Below are positions 47,898 through 57,205 of a DNA stretch of 64,000 nt, piece after piece. Source of the stretch: JACVRW01 sp963739095 (GTDB lineage: Bacteria > Actinomycetota > Thermoleophilia > Solirubrobacterales > Thermoleophilaceae); NCBI GenBank assembly GCA_963739095.1, contig CAVTZF010000001.1:236425-300424 (forward strand). Direction: 5' to 3'. Position numbers and translations under genes: made by a program. The notes under the pieces were generated by a model. The model was not told the origin of the DNA. It was given only the letters and a program-made list of their open reading frames with translations, and searched no databases. Numbering within the stretch: position 1 is the stretch's first letter; each line of letters begins with the position of its first letter.

Positions 47898-50801
47898 ATG
47901 TCATCACGGTCCGAGAACACCGACGACGCGGCGCGGCGGATGCTCGGTGCGGTGCCGGGGGCGCCCGCGCTCGGTCGCGGTCCGGTCCCGAACGGCGGCT
48001 TCTCGCGCCACGACTACGACCATCCGGCCGCGGGCTGGGGCGCCGCGCGAAGCGTCGGGCAGGTGCTCGAGAAAGGGGGCGACCCGATCGACGGCGCCCA
48101 CGCGCTCTTCGTGATGAACCATCAGAACGGGGGCTTTGACTGCCCCGGCTGCGCCTGGCCGGACGACCCGAACGGCCTCCGCCTTGACATCTGCGAGAAC
48201 GGCGTCAAGCACGTCACCTGGGAGCTGACGCGCAAGCAGGTCGACCGTGAGTTCTTCGCCGCGCACACGGTGAGCGAGCTCGCCGGGTGGAGCGACTACG
48301 ACCTCGAGGCCGCGGGGCGGCTGGCTGAGCCGATGAGCTACGACGCAGCGAGCGACAGCTACGTGCCGATCTCGTGGGAGGAGGCCACCGAGCTCGTAGG
48401 GCAAACCCTGCGAGGCCTCGACAGTCCTCACGAGGCCTGCTTCTACACCTCTGGGCGGCTCAGCAACGAGGCAACTTTCCTCTACCAGCTGTGGGTGCGC
48501 GAGCTCGGGACGAACAACCTCCCCGACTGCTCGAACATGTGCCACGAGGCGAGCGGCCGCGCGCTGACGGCGGCGATCGGGAGCGGCAAGGGCACGGTCG
48601 ACCTGGGCGACTGGGAGCAGACCGACGCGATCATCCTGATCGGCGAGAACGCCGCCACCAACGCGCCGCGGATGCTCACCTGGCTGGCCGAGGCCGAACG
48701 GCGCGGCGCCCAGCTCGTCCACATCAACCCGCTGATCGAAGCGGCGTCGAGGCGGACGATCGTCCCCCACGAGCTCGTCGACATGGCCACATTCCACGCG
48801 ACCAAGATCGGCACGATGAACGTGCAGGTGCGAATCGGAGGCGATCTGGCACTGCTGCGAGGCACCGCGAAGGCCGTGTTTGAGGCCGCGGTGGCCGACC
48901 CGGAGGTGCTCGACCGCCCGTTCATCGAGAGGTACACGCGCGGCTACGACGAGTACCGCTCGCTGTGCGAGGCCACTTCGTGGGCCGACCTGGTGCGTGA
49001 CTCCGGCGTGGACGAGGCCTCGATCCGCAAGCTCGCCGGCGTCTACATGGAGTCGGAGCGGGTGATCGTCGCCTGGTGCCTGGGCCTGACGCAGCACGAG
49101 CACGGCGTCGACACGGTACGCGAGATCGTCAACCTGCTGCTCTTGCGCGGCAACATCGGCCGCGAAGGCGCCGGCCCGTGCCCGATCCGCGGGCACAGCA
49201 ACGTGCAGGGCAACCGCACGTGTGGGATCAACCACCGCCCCGACGAGGCATTCCTCGACCGGCTGGCCGAGGTCTGCAAGATCGACCCACCGCGCGACCA
49301 CGGGCTCGGGACGGTCCAGACGATCGAGGCGATGCAAAGCGGCGACGTGAAGGTGTTCGTCAGCCTGGGCGGCAACTTCGCGCTCGCCACGCCAGACACG
49401 CCTTACACGTTCGAGGCGCTTCAGAACTGCGAGCTCACCGTCCAGGTGAGCACCAAGCTCAACCGCAGCCACATCGTGCACGGCAAGCGAGCGCTGATTC
49501 TGCCCTGCTTGGCACGCAGCGACAAGGACCACCAGGCCAGCGGCCCGCAGGGGATCACCGTCGAGGACTCGATGTCGATGGTGCACATCTCCTACGGGAT
49601 GAAGGAGCCCGTCTCGCCGCAGCTTCGGTCCGAGTGCGCGATCCTCGCCGCACTGGCCCAAGCCACGCTGCCCGAGAGCAAGACGCCCTGGCGAGAGTAC
49701 GCCGAGGACTACGACCGCATCCGCGACACGATGGCGCAGGTGCTCGACGGGTTCGAGGACTTCAACCGCCGCGCCCGCCACCCTCACGGCTTCCGCATCC
49801 GCCAGTTGGCTCGCGAGCGCGTGTTTGTCACTGCCTCGGATCGCGCCGAGTTCTCGCTCGCGCCGCTCCCCGACGACGTCGATCCCGGAGAGGGACGACT
49901 GATGCTGACGACCGTGCGCTCGCACGACCAGTTCAACACCACCATCTATTCCAATGACGATCGCTATCGGGGGCTGAAAGGCCTGCGAACCGTGGTCTTC
50001 ATGAACGAGAACGACATGCGCGAGCGCGGCCTCGACGACTTCGACCTCGTCGACATCACGAGCATCTCGAAGGACGGCAGCACGCGGATCGCGCACGGGT
50101 ACCGTGCGGTCCGTTACGACATCCCGCCCAGCTGCGCCGCGGGGTACATGCCGGAGCTGAACGTCCTCTGCGGGATAACCGACTTCAGCAGTCAGAGCGA
50201 GCAGCCGGTGACGAAGCACCTCGTCGTCGAGGTCACGCGGGAGCTCGGCCGGCGGAGATCACCTAGCTCCTCGCAGGCGGATGAGCGACCTCCTTCGCGT
50301 ACTCGCGGTGCTGGCGCTGGTGGCTGGCAACGCGTTCTTCGTGACATGCGAGTACGCAGTAGTGACGGCACGTCGAGCGGTGTTGGCGCCGGCGGCCGAG
50401 CGCGGTCATATGGGTGCGCGGGCGGCGCTGCGGCTGATGGACAATCCGGTGCGCGTGATTTCGACGGTCCAGGTCGGGATCACCGTGATCGGCCTTCTGA
50501 CCGGCGCTATCGGCGAGGACTTGGTGCGGGCGCTGCTCGGCGATGCCATCCCGACTTGGTTGGCCTTCGCGCTCTCGTTCGCCGCGATCACCTATCTGAG
50601 CGTCGTGTTCGGCGAGCTGGTCCCGAAGGCCCTCACGCTCGATCGCGCGGAGACGCTCGCCGCGATTGTCGCTCCGCCGATCGAGGTGATCTCGAAGGCG
50701 GTGCGGCCGCTCGTCTGGGTGCTCGAGAGGTCGGCGCAGATAGCGCTGCGACCGTTCGGCGTGCGCGAGGTGGTCGCCGGCGACACCATCCGTTCGCCTG
50801 A
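47898..50801 (+). CDS. Molybdopterin oxidoreductase, FdhF/YdeP type; natural stop apparently lost
   Basis: A formate-dehydrogenase-H-like protein of the YdeP subgroup. An N-terminal G-F-D-C-P-G-C-A-W-P motif is near residue 80, and the molybdopterin domain segments are SNMCHEASG, GENAATNAPRM and GHSNVQGNRTCG. The C-terminal molydop-binding domain (MLTTVRSHDQFNTTIYSNDD is 20 residues; near 670) is complete by about 50245. The frame then runs on for about 180 Arg/Gly-rich residues to 50801, overlapping the next gene by 521 bp. In the frame shifted by one base a TAG occurs at 50264, giving the usual length of about 790 aa. A one-base indel near the 3' end is likely. ATG 47898 is the likely start. 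There is no selenocysteine. Formate, or a formaldehyde-derived substrate, is speculative. Confidence 0.78.
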   Translation: MSSRSENTDDAARRMLGAVPGAPALGRGPVPNGGFSRHDYDHPAAGWGAARSVGQVLEKGGDPIDGAHALFVMNHQNGGFDCPGCAWPDDPNGLRLDICENGVKHVTWELTRKQVDREFFAAHTVSELAGWSDYDLEAAGRLAEPMSYDAASDSYVPISWEEATELVGQTLRGLDSPHEACFYTSGRLSNEATFLYQLWVRELGTNNLPDCSNMCHEASGRALTAAIGSGKGTVDLGDWEQTDAIILIGENAATNAPRMLTWLAEAERRGAQLVHINPLIEAASRRTIVPHELVDMATFHATKIGTMNVQVRIGGDLALLRGTAKAVFEAAVADPEVLDRPFIERYTRGYDEYRSLCEATSWADLVRDSGVDEASIRKLAGVYMESERVIVAWCLGLTQHEHGVDTVREIVNLLLLRGNIGREGAGPCPIRGHSNVQGNRTCGINHRPDEAFLDRLAEVCKIDPPRDHGLGTVQTIEAMQSGDVKVFVSLGGNFALATPDTPYTFEALQNCELTVQVSTKLNRSHIVHGKRALILPCLARSDKDHQASGPQGITVEDSMSMVHISYGMKEPVSPQLRSECAILAALAQATLPESKTPWREYAEDYDRIRDTMAQVLDGFEDFNRRARHPHGFRIRQLARERVFVTASDRAEFSLAPLPDDVDPGEGRLMLTTVRSHDQFNTTIYSNDDRYRGLKGLRTVVFMNENDMRERGLDDFDLVDITSISKDGSTRIAHGYRAVRYDIPPSCAAGYMPELNVLCGITDFSSQSEQPVTKHLVVEVTRELGRRRSPSSSQADERPPSRTRGAGAGGWQRVLRDMRVRSSDGTSSGVGAGGRARSYGCAGGAAADGQSGARDFDGPGRDHRDRPSDRRYRRGLGAGAARRCHPDLVGLRALVRRDHLSERRVRRAGPEGPHARSRGDARRDCRSADRGDLEGGAAARLGAREVGADSAATVRRARGGRRRHHPFA

Positions 50802-51558
50802 GGAGCTGAGGGCGCTGGTAGACGAAGCCGAGGACTCCGGGGTGATCCCACGCGCCCAGGAAGAGCTGCTGCACAACGTTTTCGACTTCGCCAGCCTGGA
50901 GGCGGCCGACGTGATGGTGCCGGCGCCCGAGGTCGACTGGCTTGACGCCGACTTCACCGTTGACGCCGCATTGGCGAGGACCGTCGAGCGCCGGCGCACG
51001 CGCTACCCCGTAGGCGCCGGATCGCTGGACAACCTCGTCGGCGTCGTGCACATACAGGAGATGGTGGCGGCGGCCCGCACCAACCCCGAGTCGCGCGTCG
51101 GAACGCTCGCGCAACCGGCACTCATCGTCCCCAAGACCAAGGATCTCGGTGCGCTGCTGCGTGAACTCCGCGAGGCGCGGCAGCAGCTCGCAGTCGTCAT
51201 CGACGAGTACGGCGGAACGGGCGGCATCGTAACGATGGAGGACATCCTCGAGGAGATCGTCGGCGAAATCGAAGGCGAGTACGAGCTTCCCGACGCCACA
51301 CTCACCCGCGTCGAAGACCACATGTTCCTCGTCGCAGGCTCGATGACCATCGACGACTTCAACGAAGCCGTCGGGACCCAACTGCCCCAGGACGGAGCCC
51401 GAACCATGGCCGGCCTCGTCTTCAACGCCCTCGGTCGCCGCCCGCTGCCAGGCGACACCATCACCGTCGACTCAGTCCGGCTGACAGTCGAGCAGATGGA
51501 CGGCATGCGCATCACCCAGCTCCGGGTCGAGCTCGAGACGGCCGGGGCGAGCGCCTGA
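50281..51558 (+). CDS. Hemolysin-family / CorC-HlyC transporter-like membrane protein (CNNM)
   Basis: A 425-aa membrane protein with the standard layout: N-terminal DUF21/CNNM domain with 3-4 helices (about 1-150; AGNAFFVTCEYAVVTARR, GELVPKALTLDRAE), a pair of CBS domains (about 190-325, including DEYGGTGGIVTMEDILEEIV) and a C-terminal CorC_HlyC domain (about 340-418). Family members are linked to magnesium or cobalt efflux; the hemolysin name is historical. ATG 50281 would overlap a TGA in the shifted frame of the preceding gene (ATGA). It ends convergent with the TerC gene, 49 bp apart. Confidence 0.92.
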   Translation: MSDLLRVLAVLALVAGNAFFVTCEYAVVTARRAVLAPAAERGHMGARAALRLMDNPVRVISTVQVGITVIGLLTGAIGEDLVRALLGDAIPTWLAFALSFAAITYLSVVFGELVPKALTLDRAETLAAIVAPPIEVISKAVRPLVWVLERSAQIALRPFGVREVVAGDTIRSPEELRALVDEAEDSGVIPRAQEELLHNVFDFASLEAADVMVPAPEVDWLDADFTVDAALARTVERRRTRYPVGAGSLDNLVGVVHIQEMVAAARTNPESRVGTLAQPALIVPKTKDLGALLRELREARQQLAVVIDEYGGTGGIVTMEDILEEIVGEIEGEYELPDATLTRVEDHMFLVAGSMTIDDFNEAVGTQLPQDGARTMAGLVFNALGRRPLPGDTITVDSVRLTVEQMDGMRITQLRVELETAGASA

Positions 51559-51606
51559 GCAGGCCAGAGCTCGACCCACCGGCCGCAGCGGTGCCGGCTC
51601 TCTCGC

Positions 51607-52581
51607 TCACGGGCCTGGGTGCGGTCGAGTGTCGCGGCCGGTGCGGAGCAGGGACGCCGCAATGGCGATGCTGATGACCGCGACGATGACCAGTAGTGAG
51701 ATCCCGACACCGATGTCGACGACGTCGGTGAGCAGGAACTTGACGCCGATGAAGACGAGGATGACCGCGAGGCCGGTGTCGAGGTAGACGAAGCGGTCGC
51801 GCAGGCCGGCGAGCAAGAAGTACATCGAGCGCAGCCCGATCAGCGCGAGCGCGGTGGCGCTGAAGACGATGAACGGTTCGCGGGTGACGCCGAAGATCGC
51901 GGGGATCGAGTCGACGGCGAAGATCACGTCGGTGAGCTCGATCACGACGAGAACGGCGAGCATCGGCGTCGCGTACCAGCGCCCGAGGATTGGTTTGCGC
52001 GATGGACGTTCGGCCTCGGCGACGTCGCGCTTGCGGACGAACAGGTGCGCCCCCTCCAACCCTCGCGTGGTCGGCAGATAGCGGCGCAGCAGCCGGACGG
52101 CGAAGCTCGACTGCGGGTCCATCTCGGTGCCGCCGCGGAGCAGCCGCACCCCGCTCCAGAGGAGCAGCACGCCGAACACGTACACGACCCACTCGAAACG
52201 CCTGAGCAGCTCGGCGCCGGCGGCCACAAAGGCGCCGCGCAGCACGAGTGCGCCGAAGATGCCGTAGAACAGCACGCGGTGCTGATAGGCGGCCGGGATC
52301 GAGAAGGCGCTGAGCAGCAATGCCCAGACGAACACGTTGTCGAGCGACAGCGACAGCTCGAGCAGGTATCCGGCGAAGAACTGCGCGCCGACGTGGTGGC
52401 TCTCGACCACTGACAGCACGACGCCGAACGCGATGGCGACGGCGACAAAGCCGGCGCTCGACCACGCGGCGTTGCGCAGCGAAACCTCTTGCGTGCCGCG
52501 GTGGAGGACCAGCAGGTCCAGCAGCAACAGCACGACGAGGCCCGCCAGGAGCCCTGCCCAGGCGATGAACGTGACGTCCAT
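51607..52581 (-). CDS. TerC-family integral membrane protein (324 aa)
   Basis: A membrane protein of the TerC/Alx family, with eight or nine hydrophobic helices. Family hallmarks are E-L-S-L-S-L-D-N-V-F-V-W near residues 74-85, the mid-protein basic loop with FVRKRD, and E-L-T-D-V-I-F-A-V-D-S-I-P-A near 215-228, whose acidic residues inside helices are thought to bind metal. The family is linked to tellurite tolerance and manganese export. ATG 52581 is chosen; a TTG nine bases upstream is less likely. An ACCAACCG occurs at 52586-52593, just before the start, but is too short to call. It is convergent with the CorC/HlyC gene, another ion-handling protein. Confidence 0.9.
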   Translation of the reverse strand: MDVTFIAWAGLLAGLVVLLLLDLLVLHRGTQEVSLRNAAWSSAGFVAVAIAFGVVLSVVESHHVGAQFFAGYLLELSLSLDNVFVWALLLSAFSIPAAYQHRVLFYGIFGALVLRGAFVAAGAELLRRFEWVVYVFGVLLLWSGVRLLRGGTEMDPQSSFAVRLLRRYLPTTRGLEGAHLFVRKRDVAEAERPSRKPILGRWYATPMLAVLVVIELTDVIFAVDSIPAIFGVTREPFIVFSATALALIGLRSMYFLLAGLRDRFVYLDTGLAVILVFIGVKFLLTDVVDIGVGISLLVIVAVISIAIAASLLRTGRDTRPHPGP

Positions 52582-52626
52582 CCCTACCAACCGTGGAACG
52601 GGCCGTTGGCGCGTGTTCTCAATGTC

Positions 52627-53412
52627 CTAGCGGCGTCGCCAGGCCGTGATCAACCAGGAACGCGAATCCAGGACCACGCCGCGCTCGTCGCTGTGGTGCG
52701 CCGCGAGCATCTCGCGCAGGCGCTCGACGGTACGAGCCGCCTCGGCGTCGCTCAGGCTCGCGAGGGCCGCGCTCGTGTCCTGAAACCCCCGGACGAATGC
52801 GAGCGCGGCGTCGAGGTCGTGTCCATAGAAGACCGGCTCGCGGACGTCCTCGAAGCGCATGCCGTCGAAGCCCGCGCCCTCGAGGATGTCCGCGGTGGCT
52901 TCGGCATTGCCGAGCGAGAAAGGGTCCGCGCCCGGCTGCGGGGGCTGCGCCGCGTCGCCCAGCGCGGCGTCGATCGCCCGCGCCCATTCGTTGTCCTCGT
53001 GTCGCTGCCAGACGAGCAGCACCAGGCGCGCCTCGGCTCGAAGGGCGGCGGCGATGTTGGCGAACGCGGCGGCCGGATCGGAGAAGAACATCGTCCCGAA
53101 GCGGCTGATCGCCACGTCGAAGCCGGCGGGGTCGAAGCGATGGACCTGGGCGTCTCCCAGCTCGTACCGGACGTTGTCGAGCCGTTCGGCCGCAGTCACC
53201 TGACGGGCGCGCTCAAGCATGCGCTCGGAAACGTCGACGCCGACAACGCGGCCCGGCGCCGCGGCGCGCGCCGCCTCGCGAGTCGTCAGCCCGGTTCCGC
53301 ACCCGATGTCGACCACCGCGTCACCGCGGCTGATCCCGTAGGCCGCGCGAAGGTGCTCGTGGTGAGCGCGCAACTCGCCGTCGTAGAAGTCCAGGCTGTC
53401 CGGCGAGGACAC
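52627..53412 (-). CDS. SAM-dependent class I methyltransferase (261 aa)
   Basis: A UbiE/Methyltransf_25-like enzyme. Motif I is V-V-D-I-G-C-G-T-G-L near residues 38-47, with VVGVDVSERMLERARQ as motif II, then GDAQVHRFDPAGFDVAISRF (20 residues) and FGTMFFSDPA; the C-terminal FVRGFQDTSAALASL is the substrate cap. The start is unclear: the frame is open far upstream, but sensible protein begins at SSPDSLDFYDGEL, and GTG 53412 fits. The stretch just upstream (53420-53430) is AT-rich (GGTTAATTAGC on the minus strand) and may belong to the promoter. The substrate is unknown. Confidence 0.82.
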   Translation of the reverse strand: MSSPDSLDFYDGELRAHHEHLRAAYGISRGDAVVDIGCGTGLTTREAARAAAPGRVVGVDVSERMLERARQVTAAERLDNVRYELGDAQVHRFDPAGFDVAISRFGTMFFSDPAAAFANIAAALRAEARLVLLVWQRHEDNEWARAIDAALGDAAQPPQPGADPFSLGNAEATADILEGAGFDGMRFEDVREPVFYGHDLDAALAFVRGFQDTSAALASLSDAEAARTVERLREMLAAHHSDERGVVLDSRSWLITAWRRR

Positions 53413-53543
53413 CGACGCGATGCTAATTAACCAGGGCCGCGCGCCGCGAGTCGCCTCCGCCCGCGCCTCGAAATGGGTGGTGCTCCGTCGACCGCCGGTC
53501 CTGCCGCCGACGGTCGAGCACGATGCGAGACACTGGGAACGCG

Positions 53544-53969
53544 GTGTCACAGGAGAACGTCGAACTGGTCCGCCGACTCTACGCGGAGCTTGCGAGCGAG
53601 GGCTCCACACGAGAGTTCGAGCAGCGCATGTCCGACGACGCTCTCGGTCGTTTCTTGGATCCGGAGATCGAGTGGGTCCCGGTGAGTGAGTCATTGCTTG
53701 CCGTCGACAGTTACCGCGGCTTTGACGGTGTGCGGCGCTTCTGGAGTGAGTTCCTCTCGGCTTGGGAGAGCTACCGGGTTGAGACGCTGAGGTTCGACGA
53801 CGCCGGTGATCAGGTAGCGGTCGTCGTGCACATCGTCGGCCGGACGCACGAGCTCGAAGTCGATGAGACCCGATCCTCGCTCTTGACCGTCCGCGGTGGG
53901 CGGGTCGTCCGCGTCCAATCATTTGCCGACTCCGACCGGGCGCGCCAGGCCGCCGGGTTGCCGCCATAG
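53544..53969 (+). CDS. SnoaL-like / NTF2-fold protein (141 aa)
   Basis: A cone-fold protein with the very common actinobacterial N-terminus S-Q-E-N-V-E-L-V-R-R-L-Y. It continues with FLDPEIEWVPVSESL, YRGFDGVRRFWSEFLSAWES (20 residues, the first conserved helix pair) and ends LLTVRGGRVVRVQSFADS. GTG 53544 is preferred because it gives the family-typical MSQENVE start; ATG 53523 would add seven residues. Members are usually of unknown activity. It is divergent from the methyltransferase, with 131 bp between starts. The 175 bp between it and the peptidase gene hold nothing recognisable except that gene's ribosome-binding site. Confidence 0.82.
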   Translation: MSQENVELVRRLYAELASEGSTREFEQRMSDDALGRFLDPEIEWVPVSESLLAVDSYRGFDGVRRFWSEFLSAWESYRVETLRFDDAGDQVAVVVHIVGRTHELEVDETRSSLLTVRGGRVVRVQSFADSDRARQAAGLPP

Positions 53970-54144
53970 GCGGAATGCCGGCAGTGCCGCTTGCGACCGG
54001 ATTGCTTTGCGAGGTCTGAGACAGCGCAGTCCCGGGTAGAACGCCGTTGCGCTTGGCGCTCATGGGTGTCGAGGCGGCCGCCGCTGGCGGTCAAGACCGG
54101 GCCTAGTGCAGGCCCTCCATTCACTGGGGAAGAAGGAGATCCAC

Positions 54145-55857
54145 GTGAGGAAGCTCATCCTCCTGGTCGCACTCGCGGCCATTGCAGTCCTCGCCCCCGC
54201 CGGTGCGGCAAGCGCACAGCGGGACGGCAGCCCGGGTGATCCTCGGGCCAAGGCGTTCGTCAAAGAGGTCTCGGTAGACCGCGTCGAGCACCATCAGCAG
54301 CGCCTGCAGGACATCGCGACGGCCAACGGCGGTACGCGCGACATATTCGGCTCGGGCTACACCGGGTCGCTGAACTATGTGGTCCGGGTGCTCCGGAACG
54401 CCGGCTACGACCCGGAGATCACGCCGTTCAACTATCCGTTCTGGGAGGAGACCGCTCCGCCGGTGCTCAACCAGGTGACGCCCACGCCCAAGACCTACCG
54501 GCCCGGCACCGCCGCCCAGAACGACAGCCCCGACGTCGACTTCATCTCGATGCCAGGGTCGCCGGCCGTCTCGCTCGACAACGTGCCGGTCGTGCCGGCC
54601 GCCGGGATCCTGATCCCGAGCACGGGCGGCAGCGAAAGCGGCTGTGAGGCCGAGGACTACCCCGCCGCCGTGGCCGGAGCCGTCGCGCTGGTCCAGCGCG
54701 GCTTTTGCCCGTTCGTGCAGAAGTGGGAGGTCGCGCAGAAGGCGGGCGCGCGTGCCGTGATCATCTTCAACGAGGGCAACACGCCCGATCGCCAGAACGC
54801 TCTGTTCATCGACAACCAGCTCGCTGACGCTACGGCCCCGGCCGTGATCTCGAGCTTCGCGCTCGGCCAAGAGCTCTATGCGGCCTACCAGGCGGGTCAG
54901 AACCCGACCGTGGACCTCCAGACGTTCGGCACCTTCACGGATCGTTTCTTCAACCAGGTGATCGCCGAGACGCCCAAGGGCGACCCGGACAACGTGGTGG
55001 TGGTCGGCGCACACCTCGACTCGGTCCCCGAGGGACCGGGAATCAACGACGACGGCAGCGGCACCGCGCTGCTGCTCACGATGGCCCAGCGCCTCGCGCG
55101 TCCCGGTCATCCGCTGAAGCAGAAGATCCGCTTCGGCTGGTGGGGCGCCGAGGAGGAGGGCCTCATCGGCTCGAGCTACTACGCCGACAACCTCTCCGAC
55201 GACGAGGTGTCGAAGATCGACGTGATGCTCGACTACGACATGCTCTCCTCGCCGAACTACGCGCGCCTCGTGTACGACGGTGACGGCTCCGAGGGCGACA
55301 ACCCCGCCGGCCCCGACGGCTCCGGCACGGTCGAGGAGGTCTTCCGCGAGTGGTTCGCCTCCAAGCGCCAGCCCGTGGTCGGCATCCCGTTCGACGGGCG
55401 CTCGGACTATGTCGGCTTCACCGACCGGGGCATCCCCGCCGGCGGAGTGTTCGCTGGTGCCGAGGGTGTCAAGACCGAGAATCAGGAGCGGATCTTCGGC
55501 GGCGACGCCGGCTCCTGGTACGACCCCTGCTACCACCAGGCATGCGACGACATCACCACGGTGCTGACCGGCGTTCCGCCGCTCGAAGCCGAGGGGCTGG
55601 CCTTCGACATCGAGGATGCGACCGACGCCGACAAGGCGGTCGCAGCGCAGAAGATGCGCGGTGGCTCGCGTCGCAGCATGGTCGAGCTCGGCGCCGCCGC
55701 GACGTACGCGACGTGGTACTTCAGCTCGGTGAGCGACCCGTTCGGCACCGGCGCGAGGGCCGCGAGCATCGCACGCGCCTCGGCAACGAAGGCGGCCAAG
55801 AAGCGCGCGCGCAACGCGCACTTCCGCTTCGACGGCCACAAGCGGCTCAGCCGCTAA
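54145..55857 (+). CDS. Secreted M28-family metallo-aminopeptidase with PA domain
   Basis: A 570-aa exported zinc peptidase. The signal peptide is LILLVALAAIAVLAPAGAA (about 3-21), cut near SAQRD. A PA (protease-associated) domain lies at about 120-260 (VALVQRGFCPFVQKWEVAQK is 20 residues). The M28 catalytic domain follows: V-G-A-H-L-D-S-V with the first zinc His and a base Asp, NDDGSG with the bridging Asp, W-G-A-E-E-E-G with Glu ligand and general base, DYDM with the Asp ligand, and the last His in CYHQACDD. All are intact. GTG 54145 follows an AAGGAG site. The C-terminal tail is basic and Ala-rich. A strong terminator follows. Confidence 0.93.
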   Translation: MRKLILLVALAAIAVLAPAGAASAQRDGSPGDPRAKAFVKEVSVDRVEHHQQRLQDIATANGGTRDIFGSGYTGSLNYVVRVLRNAGYDPEITPFNYPFWEETAPPVLNQVTPTPKTYRPGTAAQNDSPDVDFISMPGSPAVSLDNVPVVPAAGILIPSTGGSESGCEAEDYPAAVAGAVALVQRGFCPFVQKWEVAQKAGARAVIIFNEGNTPDRQNALFIDNQLADATAPAVISSFALGQELYAAYQAGQNPTVDLQTFGTFTDRFFNQVIAETPKGDPDNVVVVGAHLDSVPEGPGINDDGSGTALLLTMAQRLARPGHPLKQKIRFGWWGAEEEGLIGSSYYADNLSDDEVSKIDVMLDYDMLSSPNYARLVYDGDGSEGDNPAGPDGSGTVEEVFREWFASKRQPVVGIPFDGRSDYVGFTDRGIPAGGVFAGAEGVKTENQERIFGGDAGSWYDPCYHQACDDITTVLTGVPPLEAEGLAFDIEDATDADKAVAAQKMRGGSRRSMVELGAAATYATWYFSSVSDPFGTGARAASIARASATKAAKKRARNAHFRFDGHKRLSR

Positions 55858-55870
55858 GACCACCGGGTAC

Positions 55871-55896
55871 GCCGGGCGCCGTTCGCGGCGCCCGGC
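55871..55896. terminator. Bidirectional terminator hairpin with TTCG tetraloop
   Basis: A perfect 11-bp stem (GCCGGGCGCCG / CGGCGCCCGGC) is closed by the very stable TTCG loop, between the convergent ends at 55857 and 55926. No T-tract. Confidence 0.8.
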
Positions 55897-55925
55897 GGCC
55901 GCCCGGTCGCTCAGGTCAGGTAGAA

Positions 55926-57122
55926 CTACCGAAGCGCCCGGAATGCCGCCCGGATCTCGGTGGAGAAGAGCTCCGGCTCCTCCCAGGCGGCGAAGTGACC
56001 GCCCCTTTCGGCCTTGTTGAAGTAGGTGAGGCTGGGGTACGACTGCTCGACCCAGCTGCGCGGGGCCCGCCAGATCTCGCCGGGGAACGTGGTGAAGCCG
56101 ACCGGGAGCGAGACCTCCGGAGGAGCTTGGCCCGACGCAAGAGCTGCGGCTTGCGCGCGTCCATCCTCCCAGTACGACCGCGCTGCCGAGGCGCCGGTGC
56201 CGGTCAGCCAATACAGCGTGATGTTGTCGAGGATGTGGTCGCGGGTGAGATTGCCGGAGGGCTGACCGTCGACAAAGGCGCTGGAGATCTTGTAGTAGCT
56301 GTCCGTGTCGTGGTCGAGCATCCACGCCGCCAGGGCGACGGGTGAATCCAGTTGGGCGTAGCCGATCGTCTGCGGCCGCGTGGCCATCTCCAGGAAGTAG
56401 CCGAACCCGTCCGTCTTGAATGTCTCGGTTGCGTCGAGCGCGGCGCGTTCCTCCTCGGATTCCGACGGCAAGGGGCCCCCGGCCAGGATCGTCACGAGCA
56501 AGTTCACGTGGATGCCCAGCAGCCCCTCAGGTGCCTGGCGGCCCATTGCGTCGGTGACGGCGGCGCCCACGTCGCCACCCTGGGCGACGTAGCGGGTATA
56601 GCCGAGGCGGCGCATCAGCTCCGCCCACGCCGGCGCGACGCGGCCGACGTTCCAGCCGAGCTCCGTCGGCTCTGCCGAGAAGCCGTAGCCGGGCAGGGAC
56701 GGCAGCACCAGGTCGAACGCGTCCTCGGCGCGACCGCCGTGCGCGGTCGGGTCCGTGAGCGGGCCGACGACCTCGAGCAGCTCGATGACCGAGCCGGGCC
56801 AGCCGTGCGTCATGATCAGCGGCATCGCGTCCTCGTGCCGCGACTTCACGTGGATGAAGTGGATGTCCACCCCGTCGATCTCGGTCGTGAACTGCGGCAG
56901 CGCGTTCAGTCTCGCCTCGCACGCGCGCCAGTCGTAATCGGTCGCCCAGTAGCGCGCGAGCGCTTGCATCGTCGCCAGCTGCACGCCCTGCGACCGATCT
57001 GCGACGAGCTCTCTGGTCGGCCAGCGCGTCGCGTCGACGCGGCCGCGCAGCTCATCGAGCTGCTCCTGCGGAACGTCTATCCGGAACGGGCGGATCGCTG
57101 TTGGTTCGGCCGTCACGGACAT
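55926..57122 (-). CDS. Epoxide hydrolase family protein (398 aa)
   Basis: An alpha/beta-hydrolase of the EHN/microsomal-epoxide-hydrolase-like group. The N-terminal EHN domain (about 10-115; IRPFRIDVPQEQLDELRGRV) is present. The oxyanion motif H-G-W-P-G-S is near 107, the nucleophile Asp in A-Q-G-G-D-V-G near 184, and a late His in ERGGHFAAWEEPE near 378 completes the triad. Tyr residues of the lid (SYYKISSAF) are candidates for epoxide activation. It opens an epoxide to a diol. Given the P450 and monooxygenase genes elsewhere in the window it could detoxify oxygenation products, but it is far from them. Start ATG 57122. Confidence 0.9.
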   Translation of the reverse strand: MSVTAEPTAIRPFRIDVPQEQLDELRGRVDATRWPTRELVADRSQGVQLATMQALARYWATDYDWRACEARLNALPQFTTEIDGVDIHFIHVKSRHEDAMPLIMTHGWPGSVIELLEVVGPLTDPTAHGGRAEDAFDLVLPSLPGYGFSAEPTELGWNVGRVAPAWAELMRRLGYTRYVAQGGDVGAAVTDAMGRQAPEGLLGIHVNLLVTILAGGPLPSESEEERAALDATETFKTDGFGYFLEMATRPQTIGYAQLDSPVALAAWMLDHDTDSYYKISSAFVDGQPSGNLTRDHILDNITLYWLTGTGASAARSYWEDGRAQAAALASGQAPPEVSLPVGFTTFPGEIWRAPRSWVEQSYPSLTYFNKAERGGHFAAWEEPELFSTEIRAAFRALR

Positions 57123-57205
57123 AGCGGCGCTCCTTGGATCGCTGACAGCACGAAGCCTCGTGGTCTTCTCCGCGCGTTGTCAAGTATGGGAGGTCGCCGT
57201 CGAGG

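Noticed and set aside
48150..48180. Possible selenocysteine in the formate-dehydrogenase-like protein
   Set aside because: The motif reads C-P-G-C-A-W with normal Cys codons and there is no in-frame TGA.
52586..52593. ACCAACCG just before the TerC start
   Set aside because: A single 8-bp half-element; too short to claim as operator.
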